Shown here piece by piece: positions 53,329 through 62,148 of a DNA stretch of 64,000 nt; positions within the stretch are counted from its first letter, which is position 1; each line of letters starts with the position of its first letter. This DNA comes from an uncultured Campylobacter sp. (GTDB lineage Bacteria; Campylobacterota; Campylobacteria; Campylobacterales; Campylobacteraceae): the NCBI RefSeq assembly GCF_937959485.1, contig NZ_CALGPY010000005.1, positions 506,796 through 570,795 on the forward strand, given 5' to 3'. A model generated the notes under the pieces. The model made no database searches and was not told where the DNA came from. It was given only the letters and a program-made list of their open reading frames with translations. Both the position numbers and the translations under genes were made by a program.

Positions 53329-56233
53329 AAATTATCTGGCGCTTGAAGCAAGCGCAGGCAGCGGCAAGACCTTCAATCTCGCAGTGAGGTTCATCGAGCT
53401 GGTGCTAAAAGGCGAGCCGATCAATGAAATTTTAGCTCTTACCTTTACCAAAAAAGCTGCTGCTGAGATGAAAACGCGTATCGTAGAGAAATTTCAAAAT
53501 TTGCTTGTCGTGCGCGACGGCGCCCTTGTGCCAAGCCCCGAGCTGGCGCAAATTTGCGAGGATCTAAATATGAGCGCGGATGAGGTTTTGGCAGCGCAAC
53601 AGCGCTTACTGCCTAAATTTTTAAACGAGAGCCTAAACGTCTTTACCTTTGATGCGTTTTTTGCAAAGGCTCTGCGCTCCTTTGCGCTAAACAGCGGCAT
53701 TGATCCGAGCTTTGAAAACGATGAAGGGATTTTGGGTGTGCAGCAGGCGGCGTTTTTAGGCGCGATTTGTAAAAACGAAGCGCTACTAAGAGAGGTCGTG
53801 GATTATGTAAGCGACTCAGGAATGACAAAGAACGAGTTTTTAAATAGTTTACAAAGCATTTGGAGAGGCAATATAAGCATAAATCCGCCCACGCTTCCTG
53901 CAAGCTCCGCGCTAGCAGAGATAAATGAAATTTTATCTCGCTTGCAAAAAGCGGCGAGAGATGCGGGCGTAAGCGCTGGAGCCGTAAATGGGCTAAGCCC
54001 TGTTAGCGATTTGTCAAAATTATCTTCGGGCTTCATTCTTTCGGCTCTTGCTAACGGTAGTTTTGATTATTCGCGTTCGCAGCTTAAAAAAATTTCGCAT
54101 CTTGACGGCGAGCTAGCAAGGCTGAAAGACGCCATAGCTCGCGAAATAGCGTGGATGGATGCGACATATGCGGTTAAGCTGGCAGGACTAATTAAAATTT
54201 ATGCCGAAGCGCTTAAATCGGTGCAGCGCAAAAGCGGCAAGCTCACGTTCGGTGATGTCACTGCGGCCGTGCACTCGCTGCTAAATCCAAGCGCAGAGGC
54301 GTTACAGGGCAACCGCGAGCTTTTGTATTTCAGGCTCGATTCTAAAATCACGCATATTTTAATAGACGAATTCCAAGATACCGACATTTGCCAGTATGAA
54401 ATCATGCTGCCGCTAATCTCTGAGGCGCTTGCTGGCAAAGGAGCGGAAGAGCGCTGCGGTAGCTTTTTTTACGTAGGCGATAAAAAACAGAGCATCTATA
54501 AATTTCGCGGCGCAGAGAGAAAAATTTTTGATATTTTGCGCGAGCAGTTTAGTCAAATCAAAACGCAGAGCCTGCCGCGCAATTATCGCAGCTTAAAACT
54601 CATAGTAAAATTTGTAAATGAGATCCTGCGCGATAAATTTGCGTCTTATGAAGATCAAATCGCAGCAAATAAGCTAGATAGCGATCTGCCTGCTTCGGTA
54701 CTGCAAAAAATCAAGGACTATCCTCTTTCTTATCCGCAAATGCCGCTATTTGAGGTGCAAAGCGACGATTACGGCTACGTAGCAGCGTTTTCATACGACG
54801 ACGTGCTAAAGGGGGCTACGGAGCAAGCGCGCAGACTTGTTGAGGAGTGCGGCGTGAGAGCTGATGATATAGCGATTTTATGTTGGAAAAACGAGCACGT
54901 AAGCGCACTAAAAGAGATGCTATCAGAATTCTGCGAGGTTTGCAGCGGCTCAAATAAGGCCCTGCGTTGCAGCGAGCAGGTAAATGCCGTAATCCAATAT
55001 GCAAAATTCTGCGTAGGTGGCGATGAAATTTATCTGCGAAACGCCGAAGCGATTTTAGGGAGGCAGCTTAAAAAGATAGCGGTTGATCTACATAAAAACG
55101 CGCAAAAAACGGCAGAATTTATAGCTAGTGCGCTGAAATTAAATTTTGTCGATCCAGATCTGCTACTGTTTTTCGAGACGCTGGCAAAATTTAATAGTTT
55201 TAGCGAGTATCTGTTTGCAAACGACGAAACGGAGGTATTTGCCAAGGAACAAAGCGGCATTAAAATTATGACCGTGCATAAGTCCAAGGGGCTTCAGTTC
55301 CCGCACGTAATCGTTTGCGACCGCATCGGAGGAAAAGACCGGGGCGAGAGCTCAAAGCTCGCGACGGACTATGATTTCGCCACACATAAGTGGAGAATTT
55401 TTTATAAATTTGCGAGCAGAAAGAGCCTGGATACGGAATTTGCAGCATTAATGGATGAAAACGATCGCTCTGCGCATGAAGAGGATATAAATAAGCTCTA
55501 TGTGGCATTTACCCGCGCCGAACGCTCGCTCATCATCGTAAAACGCTCCGAGGAAAAAATAGATCAATACAATTATAGCTTTTTTTCGCCTTACGCTAAA
55601 AAGACCAAGGGCGCGGGCGTCGTGGAGTGGCTGAATATCCCGGATTTTCAATACGGCTACTTAATCCCAAGCTCCGTAAAATCAGAAGAGCAGCCGCTGC
55701 GCAAAAAGATCGCGCTCGTAGCGGGCGAGCCTCAAAGCGTGCAAGAAAAAGCAGCCAGCGGCGAAACGGAGGCGCTAAGCGCGATATATTTCGGAGAGGC
55801 GCTGCACTATGCTCTGGAGATGAGCGAAGGATTTGCGGCGGATGAAATTTTACGAGGAGTAAGCCTGACAAGAGGTCGCTACGCTAAATTTTTAAATGAT
55901 GCGGATTTTGAAAATATCGCGGCGCGGGCGCTTGGTCTAAGCAAAAACGAGGAATTTTTAGCTCTGATAAGAGGCGCTCAAGCTTATAAAGAGATGCCGA
56001 TCAAAAGCGCGGAGGGTGAGCTTTTACGCGTCGATCTAGCGTGCTTTAGGCAGGATGAAATTTTGCTTTTTGATTACAAAAGCTCCGAAAAATACCTCGC
56101 GCAAAACAAAGCTCAAGTAGCGCGGTATAAAAGCGTAACCCGCGAGTTTTATCCGCATGCGCGAGTGCGCGCCTTCGTGCTGGTTCTCGAAACTGCGGGC
56201 GCTAAGCTGATCGAAGTAAATGAGGAGGGATAA
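53315..56233 (+). CDS. addA: AddA helicase-nuclease subunit (UvrD/RecB-like)
   Basis: 972 residues. Walker A ASAGSGKT (12-19), DEFQDTD at about 350 (motif II), YVGDKKQSIYKFRGAE (motif III), IMTVHKSKGLQFPHVIV (motif V) and LYVAFTRAERSLII (motif VI). The C-terminal nuclease shows LLFDYKSSEKYL at about 918. Partner of AddB. No obvious insert, in contrast to addB. In C. jejuni the same order addB-addA-rplM-rpsI-cadF is recalled. Confidence 0.94.
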   Translation: MAKFENYLALEASAGSGKTFNLAVRFIELVLKGEPINEILALTFTKKAAAEMKTRIVEKFQNLLVVRDGALVPSPELAQICEDLNMSADEVLAAQQRLLPKFLNESLNVFTFDAFFAKALRSFALNSGIDPSFENDEGILGVQQAAFLGAICKNEALLREVVDYVSDSGMTKNEFLNSLQSIWRGNISINPPTLPASSALAEINEILSRLQKAARDAGVSAGAVNGLSPVSDLSKLSSGFILSALANGSFDYSRSQLKKISHLDGELARLKDAIAREIAWMDATYAVKLAGLIKIYAEALKSVQRKSGKLTFGDVTAAVHSLLNPSAEALQGNRELLYFRLDSKITHILIDEFQDTDICQYEIMLPLISEALAGKGAEERCGSFFYVGDKKQSIYKFRGAERKIFDILREQFSQIKTQSLPRNYRSLKLIVKFVNEILRDKFASYEDQIAANKLDSDLPASVLQKIKDYPLSYPQMPLFEVQSDDYGYVAAFSYDDVLKGATEQARRLVEECGVRADDIAILCWKNEHVSALKEMLSEFCEVCSGSNKALRCSEQVNAVIQYAKFCVGGDEIYLRNAEAILGRQLKKIAVDLHKNAQKTAEFIASALKLNFVDPDLLLFFETLAKFNSFSEYLFANDETEVFAKEQSGIKIMTVHKSKGLQFPHVIVCDRIGGKDRGESSKLATDYDFATHKWRIFYKFASRKSLDTEFAALMDENDRSAHEEDINKLYVAFTRAERSLIIVKRSEEKIDQYNYSFFSPYAKKTKGAGVVEWLNIPDFQYGYLIPSSVKSEEQPLRKKIALVAGEPQSVQEKAASGETEALSAIYFGEALHYALEMSEGFAADEILRGVSLTRGRYAKFLNDADFENIAARALGLSKNEEFLALIRGAQAYKEMPIKSAEGELLRVDLACFRQDEILLFDYKSSEKYLAQNKAQVARYKSVTREFYPHARVRAFVLVLETAGAKLIEVNEEG

Positions 56234-56275
56234 AATTTTAAAACTTAGATAAAATTTGAGTACAGATAGATTAAA

Positions 56276-56296
56276 TATAGCTTAAATTAAGCTATA
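56276..56296. promoter_or_regulatory. Perfect palindrome upstream of the rplM promoter
   Basis: TATAGCTTAA-A-TTAAGCTATA, two 10-base arms around one base, 16 bp upstream of the -10 box at 56313. The position covers the -35 region, where a repressor or activator could bind. It is not followed by a T-run, so a terminator of addA is unlikely. Confidence 0.65.
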
Positions 56297-56312
56297 CGTA
56301 AGGATATTTCTA

Positions 56313-56318
56313 TATAAT
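56313..56318 (+). promoter_or_regulatory. -10 element of rplM-rpsI
   Basis: TATAAT, 30 bp upstream of rplM, preceded by T/A-rich sequence (TTTCTATATAATC). Confidence 0.75.
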
Positions 56319-56348
56319 CACAGCTCAAATTTTAATAAGGCGGAAACC

Positions 56349-56774
56349 ATGACAGAAATTACAAAGCCTAGCGAAGTTAAGCGCGACTGGGTCGTTATCG
56401 ACGCGACCGACAAAAGATTCGGTAGGATGCTTACCGAAGTTGCGGTATTACTACGCGGCAAACACAAACCAAGCTATACTCCAAACGTGGATTGCGGAGA
56501 CTACGTCGTTATTGTTAATGCTTCGAAAGCCGTATTTACCGGCAATAACAAAGGCGACGATAAACTTTATCACAGCTACTCGGGCTATTTCGGAAGCGTA
56601 AAGAGCGTGAAATTTCAAGACCTGCTTAAAAACAATCCCGCAAAGCTCTACAGACTTGCGGTTCGCGGTATGCTTCCTAAGACGAAGCTCGGCAAGGCGA
56701 TGATCAAAAAGCTATTCGTATATGAAGGCGGCGAGCACCCTCATACTGCGCAAACAACTAAAAAAGGAAAATAA
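56349..56774 (+). CDS. rplM: Ribosomal protein uL13
   Basis: 141-residue 50S protein. DWVVIDATDKRFGRM, LLRGKHKPSYTPNVDCGDYV and the RGMLPKTKLGKAMIKKL block are diagnostic. Two bases separate it from rpsI, the usual L13-S9 pair. Good SD TAAGGCGG before the ATG. Confidence 0.98.
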   Translation: MTEITKPSEVKRDWVVIDATDKRFGRMLTEVAVLLRGKHKPSYTPNVDCGDYVVIVNASKAVFTGNNKGDDKLYHSYSGYFGSVKSVKFQDLLKNNPAKLYRLAVRGMLPKTKLGKAMIKKLFVYEGGEHPHTAQTTKKGK

Positions 56775-56776
56775 TC

Positions 56777-57166
56777 ATGGCGACAATTTATGCAACCGGA
56801 AAGAGAAAAACTGCCGTAGCTAAGGTTTGGGTAAAACCGGGAAGCGGCAAGATCGTAGTAAACGGTATGGATCTAAACACCTGGCTAGGCGGTCACGAGG
56901 CGATCAAGCTAAGAGTCGTTCAGCCGCTTTTGGCGACCAAGCAAGAGACCTCGATGGATATCACCGCGCAGACTTTGGGCGGCGGATATTCGGCTCAAGC
57001 GGATGCGCTAAAGCACGGAATTTCAAAAGCGCTTGCCGCGATGGACAAAGATTTTAGGGCGGCTCTTAAGCCAAAAGGTCTGCTAACTCGTGATAGTCGC
57101 GTGGTCGAGCGAAAGAAATTCGGTCGCCGCAAAGCGCGTAGAAGTCCGCAGTTCTCTAAGAGATAA
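56777..57166 (+). CDS. rpsI: Ribosomal protein uS9
   Basis: 129-residue 30S protein. ATGKRKTAVAKVWVKPG at the N-terminus and the basic tail ending KARRSPQFSKR, whose last Arg reaches the P site. Normal length. Followed by the inverted repeat at 57175. Confidence 0.98.
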   Translation: MATIYATGKRKTAVAKVWVKPGSGKIVVNGMDLNTWLGGHEAIKLRVVQPLLATKQETSMDITAQTLGGGYSAQADALKHGISKALAAMDKDFRAALKPKGLLTRDSRVVERKKFGRRKARRSPQFSKR

Positions 57167-57174
57167 TGTTTTTT

Positions 57175-57206
57175 ACAAATTTGTGGCGAAATTGTCGCAA
57201 ATTTGT
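57175..57206. repeat. Inverted repeat between rpsI and cadF
   Basis: Arms ACAAATTT...GCGA and TCGCAAATTTGT pair with a three-base bulge. Six T residues precede it on the plus strand rather than follow it. It could be a weak terminator of rpsI or a site in the cadF promoter; a -10-like TAATAT lies at 57229-57234. Confidence 0.55.
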
Positions 57207-57265
57207 AAATTCTTTAAAAATTTTATGGTAATATCGAATTATAACTTTATTTGAAAGGATGTTTA

Positions 57266-58282
57266 ATGAAGAAAGTTCTACTTGCATTAAGCTTGTGTGC
57301 ATCCGGCGCATTGTTCGCTAGCGATGCTGATTATCACTGGGAGATCACCCCTACTATTGGCGGAATGACTCATGAGGGTAATATGGATTTGGATTCGAAT
57401 TTTATGTTCGGTCTACGTCTTGCCAAAAATCTACAAGATTCGTTTATCGATCAAATAGAGGTTGGTTTTGATTACTCTCGCAATATCGGCGTAGAGGATT
57501 TAGCTCACAGAGTAGGCAACGATAAGCCTGACGCTAAATATTATCACATCAATGCTGTAAAAGACTTGGTAAATTTCACCGATAATTTCAAATTATACGG
57601 CTTGCTAGGTTTGGGTTATATGGATTACTCTAGAGACGTTTATAATGACGGCGATCTAGACAGCGGCTTCGGTCAATACGGCGTGGGTCTAAAATACTAT
57701 ATCACCGACAACTTCGCTACGAAGCTTGAAGCACGCGATGCTATCAGATTTGATGACGGCAACCACGTATTGTTCTACACTCTAGGCTTTGCGGTCGATT
57801 TCGGCAAGAGACATGCAGATGCAGCTCCGGTCGTTACGCCTACCGCTTGCACCGATGCAGATAACGACGGCGTATGCGACAATGTCGATAGATGCCCTGG
57901 CACGCCTGCCGGCGTAGTAGTCGATGAATACGGCTGCGAGAAAGTCATTAGATTAAATTTGGGCGTAAATTTCGCTACCGACAGCTCGAAAATCTCTCCT
58001 GAGTTTATGAACGAGATCAAAAACGTAAGTGACGTGCTAGTAGCTCATCCTGATTACAAGGTAATCTTAGAGGGCCACACCGACAGCACGGGCTCAGACG
58101 CTTACAACCAAAAGCTTTCCTTGCGCAGAGCTGCGGCGGTTGCGGGCGCGCTTCAAACCTTCGGCGTAGATGCTAGCAGGATCAGCTCCGTAGGCTACGG
58201 CGAGTCTAAGCCTATCGCTACAAACTCTACTAAAGCGGGTCGCGCTCAAAATAGACGCGTTGATGCTAAATTTAGAAAATAG
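57266..58282 (+). CDS. cadF: OmpA-family outer membrane protein, CadF-like
   Basis: 338 residues from ATG 57266 (AAAGGA upstream). Signal peptide 1-18 (LSLCASGALFA), an eight-stranded beta-barrel region to about 185, a cysteine-containing calcium-type linker (DADNDGVCDNVDRCPGTPAG), and an OmpA peptidoglycan-binding domain (LEGHTDSTGSDAYNQKLS, GYGESKPIATN). In C. jejuni the gene after rpsI is the fibronectin-binding adhesin cadF; orthology is inferred from position and architecture. The FRLS fibronectin motif of C. jejuni CadF was not found. Confidence 0.85.
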   Translation: MKKVLLALSLCASGALFASDADYHWEITPTIGGMTHEGNMDLDSNFMFGLRLAKNLQDSFIDQIEVGFDYSRNIGVEDLAHRVGNDKPDAKYYHINAVKDLVNFTDNFKLYGLLGLGYMDYSRDVYNDGDLDSGFGQYGVGLKYYITDNFATKLEARDAIRFDDGNHVLFYTLGFAVDFGKRHADAAPVVTPTACTDADNDGVCDNVDRCPGTPAGVVVDEYGCEKVIRLNLGVNFATDSSKISPEFMNEIKNVSDVLVAHPDYKVILEGHTDSTGSDAYNQKLSLRRAAAVAGALQTFGVDASRISSVGYGESKPIATNSTKAGRAQNRRVDAKFRK

Positions 58283-58300
58283 TCTTTTCTAGATCTACTT

Positions 58301-58327
58301 AAGCGGGGCTTCGGCTCCGCTTTTTTT
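58301..58327 (+). terminator. Rho-independent terminator after cadF
   Basis: Stem AAGCGGGGC / GCTCCGCTT (one G-T pair) with loop TTCG, followed by seven T residues. Begins 18 bp after the stop codon. Confidence 0.92.
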
Positions 58328-58348
58328 ATATCCGAATTAAATTTTAAA

Positions 58349-59407
58349 ATGCCAAAATTTCAAACTACCCTGCTTTTCGATCTCGACGGCACGCTCATCG
58401 ACTCCACGCCCGCTATACTGGAGGGCTTCCACTACGCGTTTGCGCACTTAGGCGCCGCGGAGCCTAGCGACGAAGCGATCAAAAGGCTTATCGGCCATCC
58501 GTTAGAGGTGATGTTTGAGCGCCTGGGCGCGGCACGGGATGTGCGGGATTTCGTGCTCGCCTACAAACATCGATACGCGCAGATATTTTTGGATCAGACC
58601 GTTTTGCTAAACGGTGCGTATGAGGCTGTAAGGGCGGCGAGCGAGTTTGCAAATTTAGGCGTCGTGACGACCAAGACGTCGAAATTTTCTAAAATTTTAT
58701 TGCAGCATCTCGGTATCGCTGATTTTTTTGGTACCATCGTCGGGCGAGAGGACGTGCAAGATCCCAAACCAAGCGCCGAGCCGATCTTAAAGGCGCTTGA
58801 AAATTTAGGAATTTACGGCGCGAACGCTAGCCAAAGCCCGCATGCGGCTCGCGGTAAAACTCACGATGCGACTGCCGATGAAAATACAAGTGCTGCTAGC
58901 AGGAGCGCGATTTTGAGTGAAATTTCAGCGCCTGATTTAAAGAGTCTTCCTGCGCTTGATCCTGATCCTAGCAAAGTTTACGAGCAAAATTTAAGCAGTA
59001 TTGCGAGTCAAAATTCTGATAGAATTTCATTTAAAGATTTAAGCGAAGTAAAGAGCGATAGACATGAGGCTGGCGATAAGAGCCAAAAGAGCGGTATCGG
59101 CATCGAGGGCGAGAGCTATAAAAGCGGTGCGCGCGGCAGTAAAATTTATGATGCGCATGAGCTAAATTCCACTCCTTGTTATGACAAAATTTGCAGCAAC
59201 GAAATCCTGTCTTCTGTTAGCCAAAATATCTTTATGATCGGCGATACGTCGCTTGACGCCATTTCGGCAAAGTCGGCAGCGGTGCGAAGCGTGGGCGTAA
59301 GCTGCGGTTACGGCAGTGCCTCGGAGCTACGGGCGCATTTCGAGTTCGTATGCGCGGACGCAAAAGAGGCGGTTGAGCTGATACGTGAAATTTCATCAAA
59401 ATTTTAG
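58349..59407 (+). CDS. HAD-superfamily phosphatase (Gph-like) with a large low-complexity insert
   Basis: 352 residues against the usual 210-220. N-terminal nucleophile motif LLFDLDGTLIDSTP (6-19), helical cap, VVTTKTSKF (motif II) and GREDVQDPKPSAEPILKAL (motif III Lys). Motif IV, MIGDTSLDAISAKSA, only follows at about residue 290; the roughly 135 residues between are Ser/Ala/Asp/Lys-rich without a motif. Motif order is otherwise normal, so the core could still fold. Substrate is unknown; phosphoglycolate phosphatase is one possibility. Same position as C. jejuni Cj1477c by memory. Confidence 0.88.
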   Translation: MPKFQTTLLFDLDGTLIDSTPAILEGFHYAFAHLGAAEPSDEAIKRLIGHPLEVMFERLGAARDVRDFVLAYKHRYAQIFLDQTVLLNGAYEAVRAASEFANLGVVTTKTSKFSKILLQHLGIADFFGTIVGREDVQDPKPSAEPILKALENLGIYGANASQSPHAARGKTHDATADENTSAASRSAILSEISAPDLKSLPALDPDPSKVYEQNLSSIASQNSDRISFKDLSEVKSDRHEAGDKSQKSGIGIEGESYKSGARGSKIYDAHELNSTPCYDKICSNEILSSVSQNIFMIGDTSLDAISAKSAAVRSVGVSCGYGSASELRAHFEFVCADAKEAVELIREISSKF

Positions 59408-60325
59408 GTGCAATAAAGCGAATTTTTTCTAGCTTTGATACGTTATTTTTGCGAATACTTAGAAGTGAACCCGCGCCCGAAATTTAAAATTTCCAATTAA
59501 TTTTTGAGTTTTGAACAGCACGCGATATGAATTTGCTCGTGCTATTTAGCTGGGGAGCAAGGTGCTTTCTAGGTGTTCAAATGATACGCGAGGTTAAATT
59601 TCGCATATTTCTGCTCTGGTCTAGCAAAATAGCCTGTGCCGTATTAACGATATATGAGAGATTTCACTCCGTTCGTCGTGCTTGATTTGATTCGTCGAAT
59701 GTTTGGTATTAACACAGTATATGGGAAAATTTCGTCGCAGTCAAATTTTACTCAATTTCGCAATATCTTTTGAGTTTGCGAACGGATTTTGCAAGAAATT
59801 TAATGCAAGCTTCGCACTCAAATTCTGGCTTTGATTTTAGTTTATACTCCACCTTATCGTGATAAATTCTATGTCCCGCTTGAGGCAAGTATTTGATAGG
59901 CTCATTGCGCGATCCTGTCGCAAGCCTATTTGACGCTTATTTAGGCGCCGTATTTGGGTTTTGTCGCAATTATGCTCGCTACGGATTTTCGGTGTGATTT
60001 ATAGCATTTAAGGCCGCGCCCGCGCCCAGCGAGCACTAAACATATATGTTTTGAAGGCTTATATGCTAAAATTCCATCCTGCGACAAATAGCTCGCAAAG
60101 GCGCGAATATAGGATAAACTAGCCAAATTTTAAAATTTAGCTCCGCGGCGAGCAGCCATATTCTTTTATCGGAGCCGATGAAAGCAGCGTTAGCTTTTGC
60201 GTTTTAACTTTATCGTTTAGGCGCAGCAAGACTTTAAATTCAATCTAAAATTTTGCAAAATTTTAAAATTCCGCCCGCTCTTATGCTTTTTTAAAGCAAA
60301 ATTCTATAAAATACCGCTTCCGCAA
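59408..60325. other. Non-coding gap of about 920 bp
   Basis: No supported gene. Stops are dense in all frames. It contains short AT islands, one AAATTTTAAAATTT at 60125-60138, and a -10-like TATAAA at 60305-60310 that may serve the tRNA gene. Confidence 0.55.
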
Positions 60326-60399
60326 TGGGCTATCGTCTAATGGCAGGACAACAAACTCTGGATTTGTGAATATAGGTTCGACCCCTATTAGCCCATCCA
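60326..60399 (+). tRNA. tRNA-Gln (anticodon CTG)
   Basis: Acceptor TGGGCTA/TAGCCCA with encoded CCA, D arm TCGTCTAATGGCAGGA, anticodon arm ACAAA-CTCTGGA-TTTGT (anticodon CTG), T arm TATAGGTTCGACCCCTATT. 74 nt. The U1-A72 pair is typical of bacterial tRNA-Gln. It reads only CAG codons by strict pairing, so a TTG isoacceptor should exist elsewhere. Confidence 0.95.
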
Positions 60400-60561
60400 T
60401 CCGAATTTTAATTTCCTTTATCATGCTAGTTTTTGAAATTAATTTGCGCGTCATTTTTGCATATAGTGGCAGCATTCGCCGGCTAAAGCAAATTGCGCCA
60501 AGCCATAAATAGGCAAAATTTTATCGAGCCAATAAGTAAGTTGCCGCTTTAAAGCGGCGGA

Positions 60562-61023
60562 TTATTTGATTTTTTCTTTGCCTTTGTAAGTGGCGATGCT
60601 TTGATACGAGCCATCCTTTTTAAACGCTACCACATCATAGACCTCGGGCTGTGAGCCTTGCTCCATACCTGGCGCTTCTAGCGGCATGCCAGGCACTGCT
60701 ATGCCGATGACGTCTTTAGGCTTATTTTTTAGTAGCGTGCGGATCTCACCTGCTGGCATATGCCCTTCGACTACATACCCATCTATGATCGCGGTGTGGC
60801 AGCTAGCGAGCTCCAGCGGAAGTTTGAGCTCATTCTTCTTCTGGATAAGCGGCTCGTCAGCCAGCGAAATCATCTCGACTTCAAAGCCATTTTGCTCCAT
60901 GTATTTTGCCCAGTTGTGACAACAGCCGCAACTCTCGCCGTGATAGACCTTGACATGTTCGCTTGCCGAGACATAGCTTCCTAATGCCGCTAAAAGCGCA
61001 CCTGCAAATAAAATTTTCTTCAT
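60562..61023 (-). CDS. DUF411 family periplasmic metal-binding protein
   Basis: 153 residues with a signal peptide (about 1-20). DUF411 signatures: HGESCGCCHNWAKYMEQNGF with C32, C34 and C35, LASCHTAIIDGYVVEGHMPAGEI and GIAVPGMPLEAPGME. The family is often found with copper-resistance genes and probably binds copper; no copper pump is adjacent here. Stands alone on the minus strand. Confidence 0.88.
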   Translation of the reverse strand: MKKILFAGALLAALGSYVSASEHVKVYHGESCGCCHNWAKYMEQNGFEVEMISLADEPLIQKKNELKLPLELASCHTAIIDGYVVEGHMPAGEIRTLLKNKPKDVIGIAVPGMPLEAPGMEQGSQPEVYDVVAFKKDGSYQSIATYKGKEKIK

Positions 61024-61181
61024 ATTTTACTCCAGTGATTAAAAGTTCTCGATTATACAATACGAATAGTAAATTTTTAAGAGCGAACCATATAACTCTA
61101 AGATTAAATTTGACGAAGCAGACCCGCTCGTAAGCCGAAATTTTAAGAAATTTTAAAATTTCGGCGTCGCGGATAAGTTGG

Positions 61182-61610
61182 TTATAGACACTGAGACAGT
61201 GCTGATTTGATAGCGGATTTTGATACGTAGCCTTCCGAGTCGCTGGTAAGTGATACGTCGCAGCCTGGCTTATAGTTTTTCCAGGTGTAGATGTTGCCAT
61301 TGTCTTCGGTTGTTTTGATGGAGTCTGGCTGTTTATTCCATGCAGAAATTACTTGATTGATATGAAATGCATCGCTGCGGTCTTTCGGCGCATTAGTCAT
61401 ACCTGTGCTGTCGGGCAAGGTCGTTTCGACCATATCAGTGGTGCCTGCGGTGGAGACCTCTTGGACTTTATCATTTACGCCGCCGATATTTGTTTTGCTG
61501 CTTTGGGATTTTGTTTGATTGCGTACTCCGCTTGGTTCGTTGGATATATTCCAGTTGGAACAACCGATAAAAAATACCGCTGCTACGAGCGCAGCTATTA
61601 AATTTCTCAT
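61182..61610 (-). CDS. Small lipoprotein of unknown function
   Basis: 142 residues from ATG 61610, chosen over 61625 because AAGGAGA lies just upstream. Lipobox FIGC near residue 17. The middle part (20-85) is Ser/Thr/Asn-rich and disordered-looking; the C-terminus has TWKNYKPGCDVSL and ends SALSQCL, two cysteines that could pair. No family recognised. Confidence 0.75.
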   Translation of the reverse strand: MRNLIAALVAAVFFIGCSNWNISNEPSGVRNQTKSQSSKTNIGGVNDKVQEVSTAGTTDMVETTLPDSTGMTNAPKDRSDAFHINQVISAWNKQPDSIKTTEDNGNIYTWKNYKPGCDVSLTSDSEGYVSKSAIKSALSQCL

Positions 61611-61829
61611 AAAATTCTCCTTCAAAAATTTCGTTGCGATAGTAGCACATTTATCTTTAGTTTAAAATAAATCCGAGCCCTTGAAATTTGAAATTTCGTA
61701 GGAATTTGGCGAGGCGTTTCAGTAGGAATTTATAAAATTTCGGATAATATTCAAAGTTTCATACCAAACGGGCTTTTAAATTTTGCACGGCAAATGCCTT
61801 TTTGGCTACCAAATTTTAAAGGATTTTTG

Positions 61830-62138
61830 ATGTATGCTATCATCAAACACGGCGGCAAGCAGTATAAGGTCGAAGAGGGCAACTACCTAAATTTAGACCA
61901 TTTTAATGCTGAGCCGAAAGCAAAGCTCGAGCTTAGCGAAGTTTTAGCGCTAAACGACGGCGAGTTAAAGGTAGGAGCACCGTTCGTAAAGGGTGCCAAG
62001 GTGGTTTTGGAGGTCGTTTGTGAAGGCAAGGATAAAAAAGTCGTTATCTTTAAAAAACGCAGACGCAAAGATTCAAAAGTAAAACGCGGCTTCAGACGCC
62101 AATACACCCGCGTCAAAGTCGTTTCGATTAACGCATAA
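61830..62138 (+). CDS. rplU: Ribosomal protein bL21
   Basis: 102-residue 50S protein starting MYAIIKHGGKQYKVEEG, with the basic KKRRRKDSKVKRGFRRQYT region near the C-terminus. ATG 61830 has AAAGGA upstream; the frame is open 36 nt further but unsupported. Ten bases separate it from rpmA. Confidence 0.98.
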   Translation: MYAIIKHGGKQYKVEEGNYLNLDHFNAEPKAKLELSEVLALNDGELKVGAPFVKGAKVVLEVVCEGKDKKVVIFKKRRRKDSKVKRGFRRQYTRVKVVSINA

Positions 62139-62148
62139 AGGATAGGAA

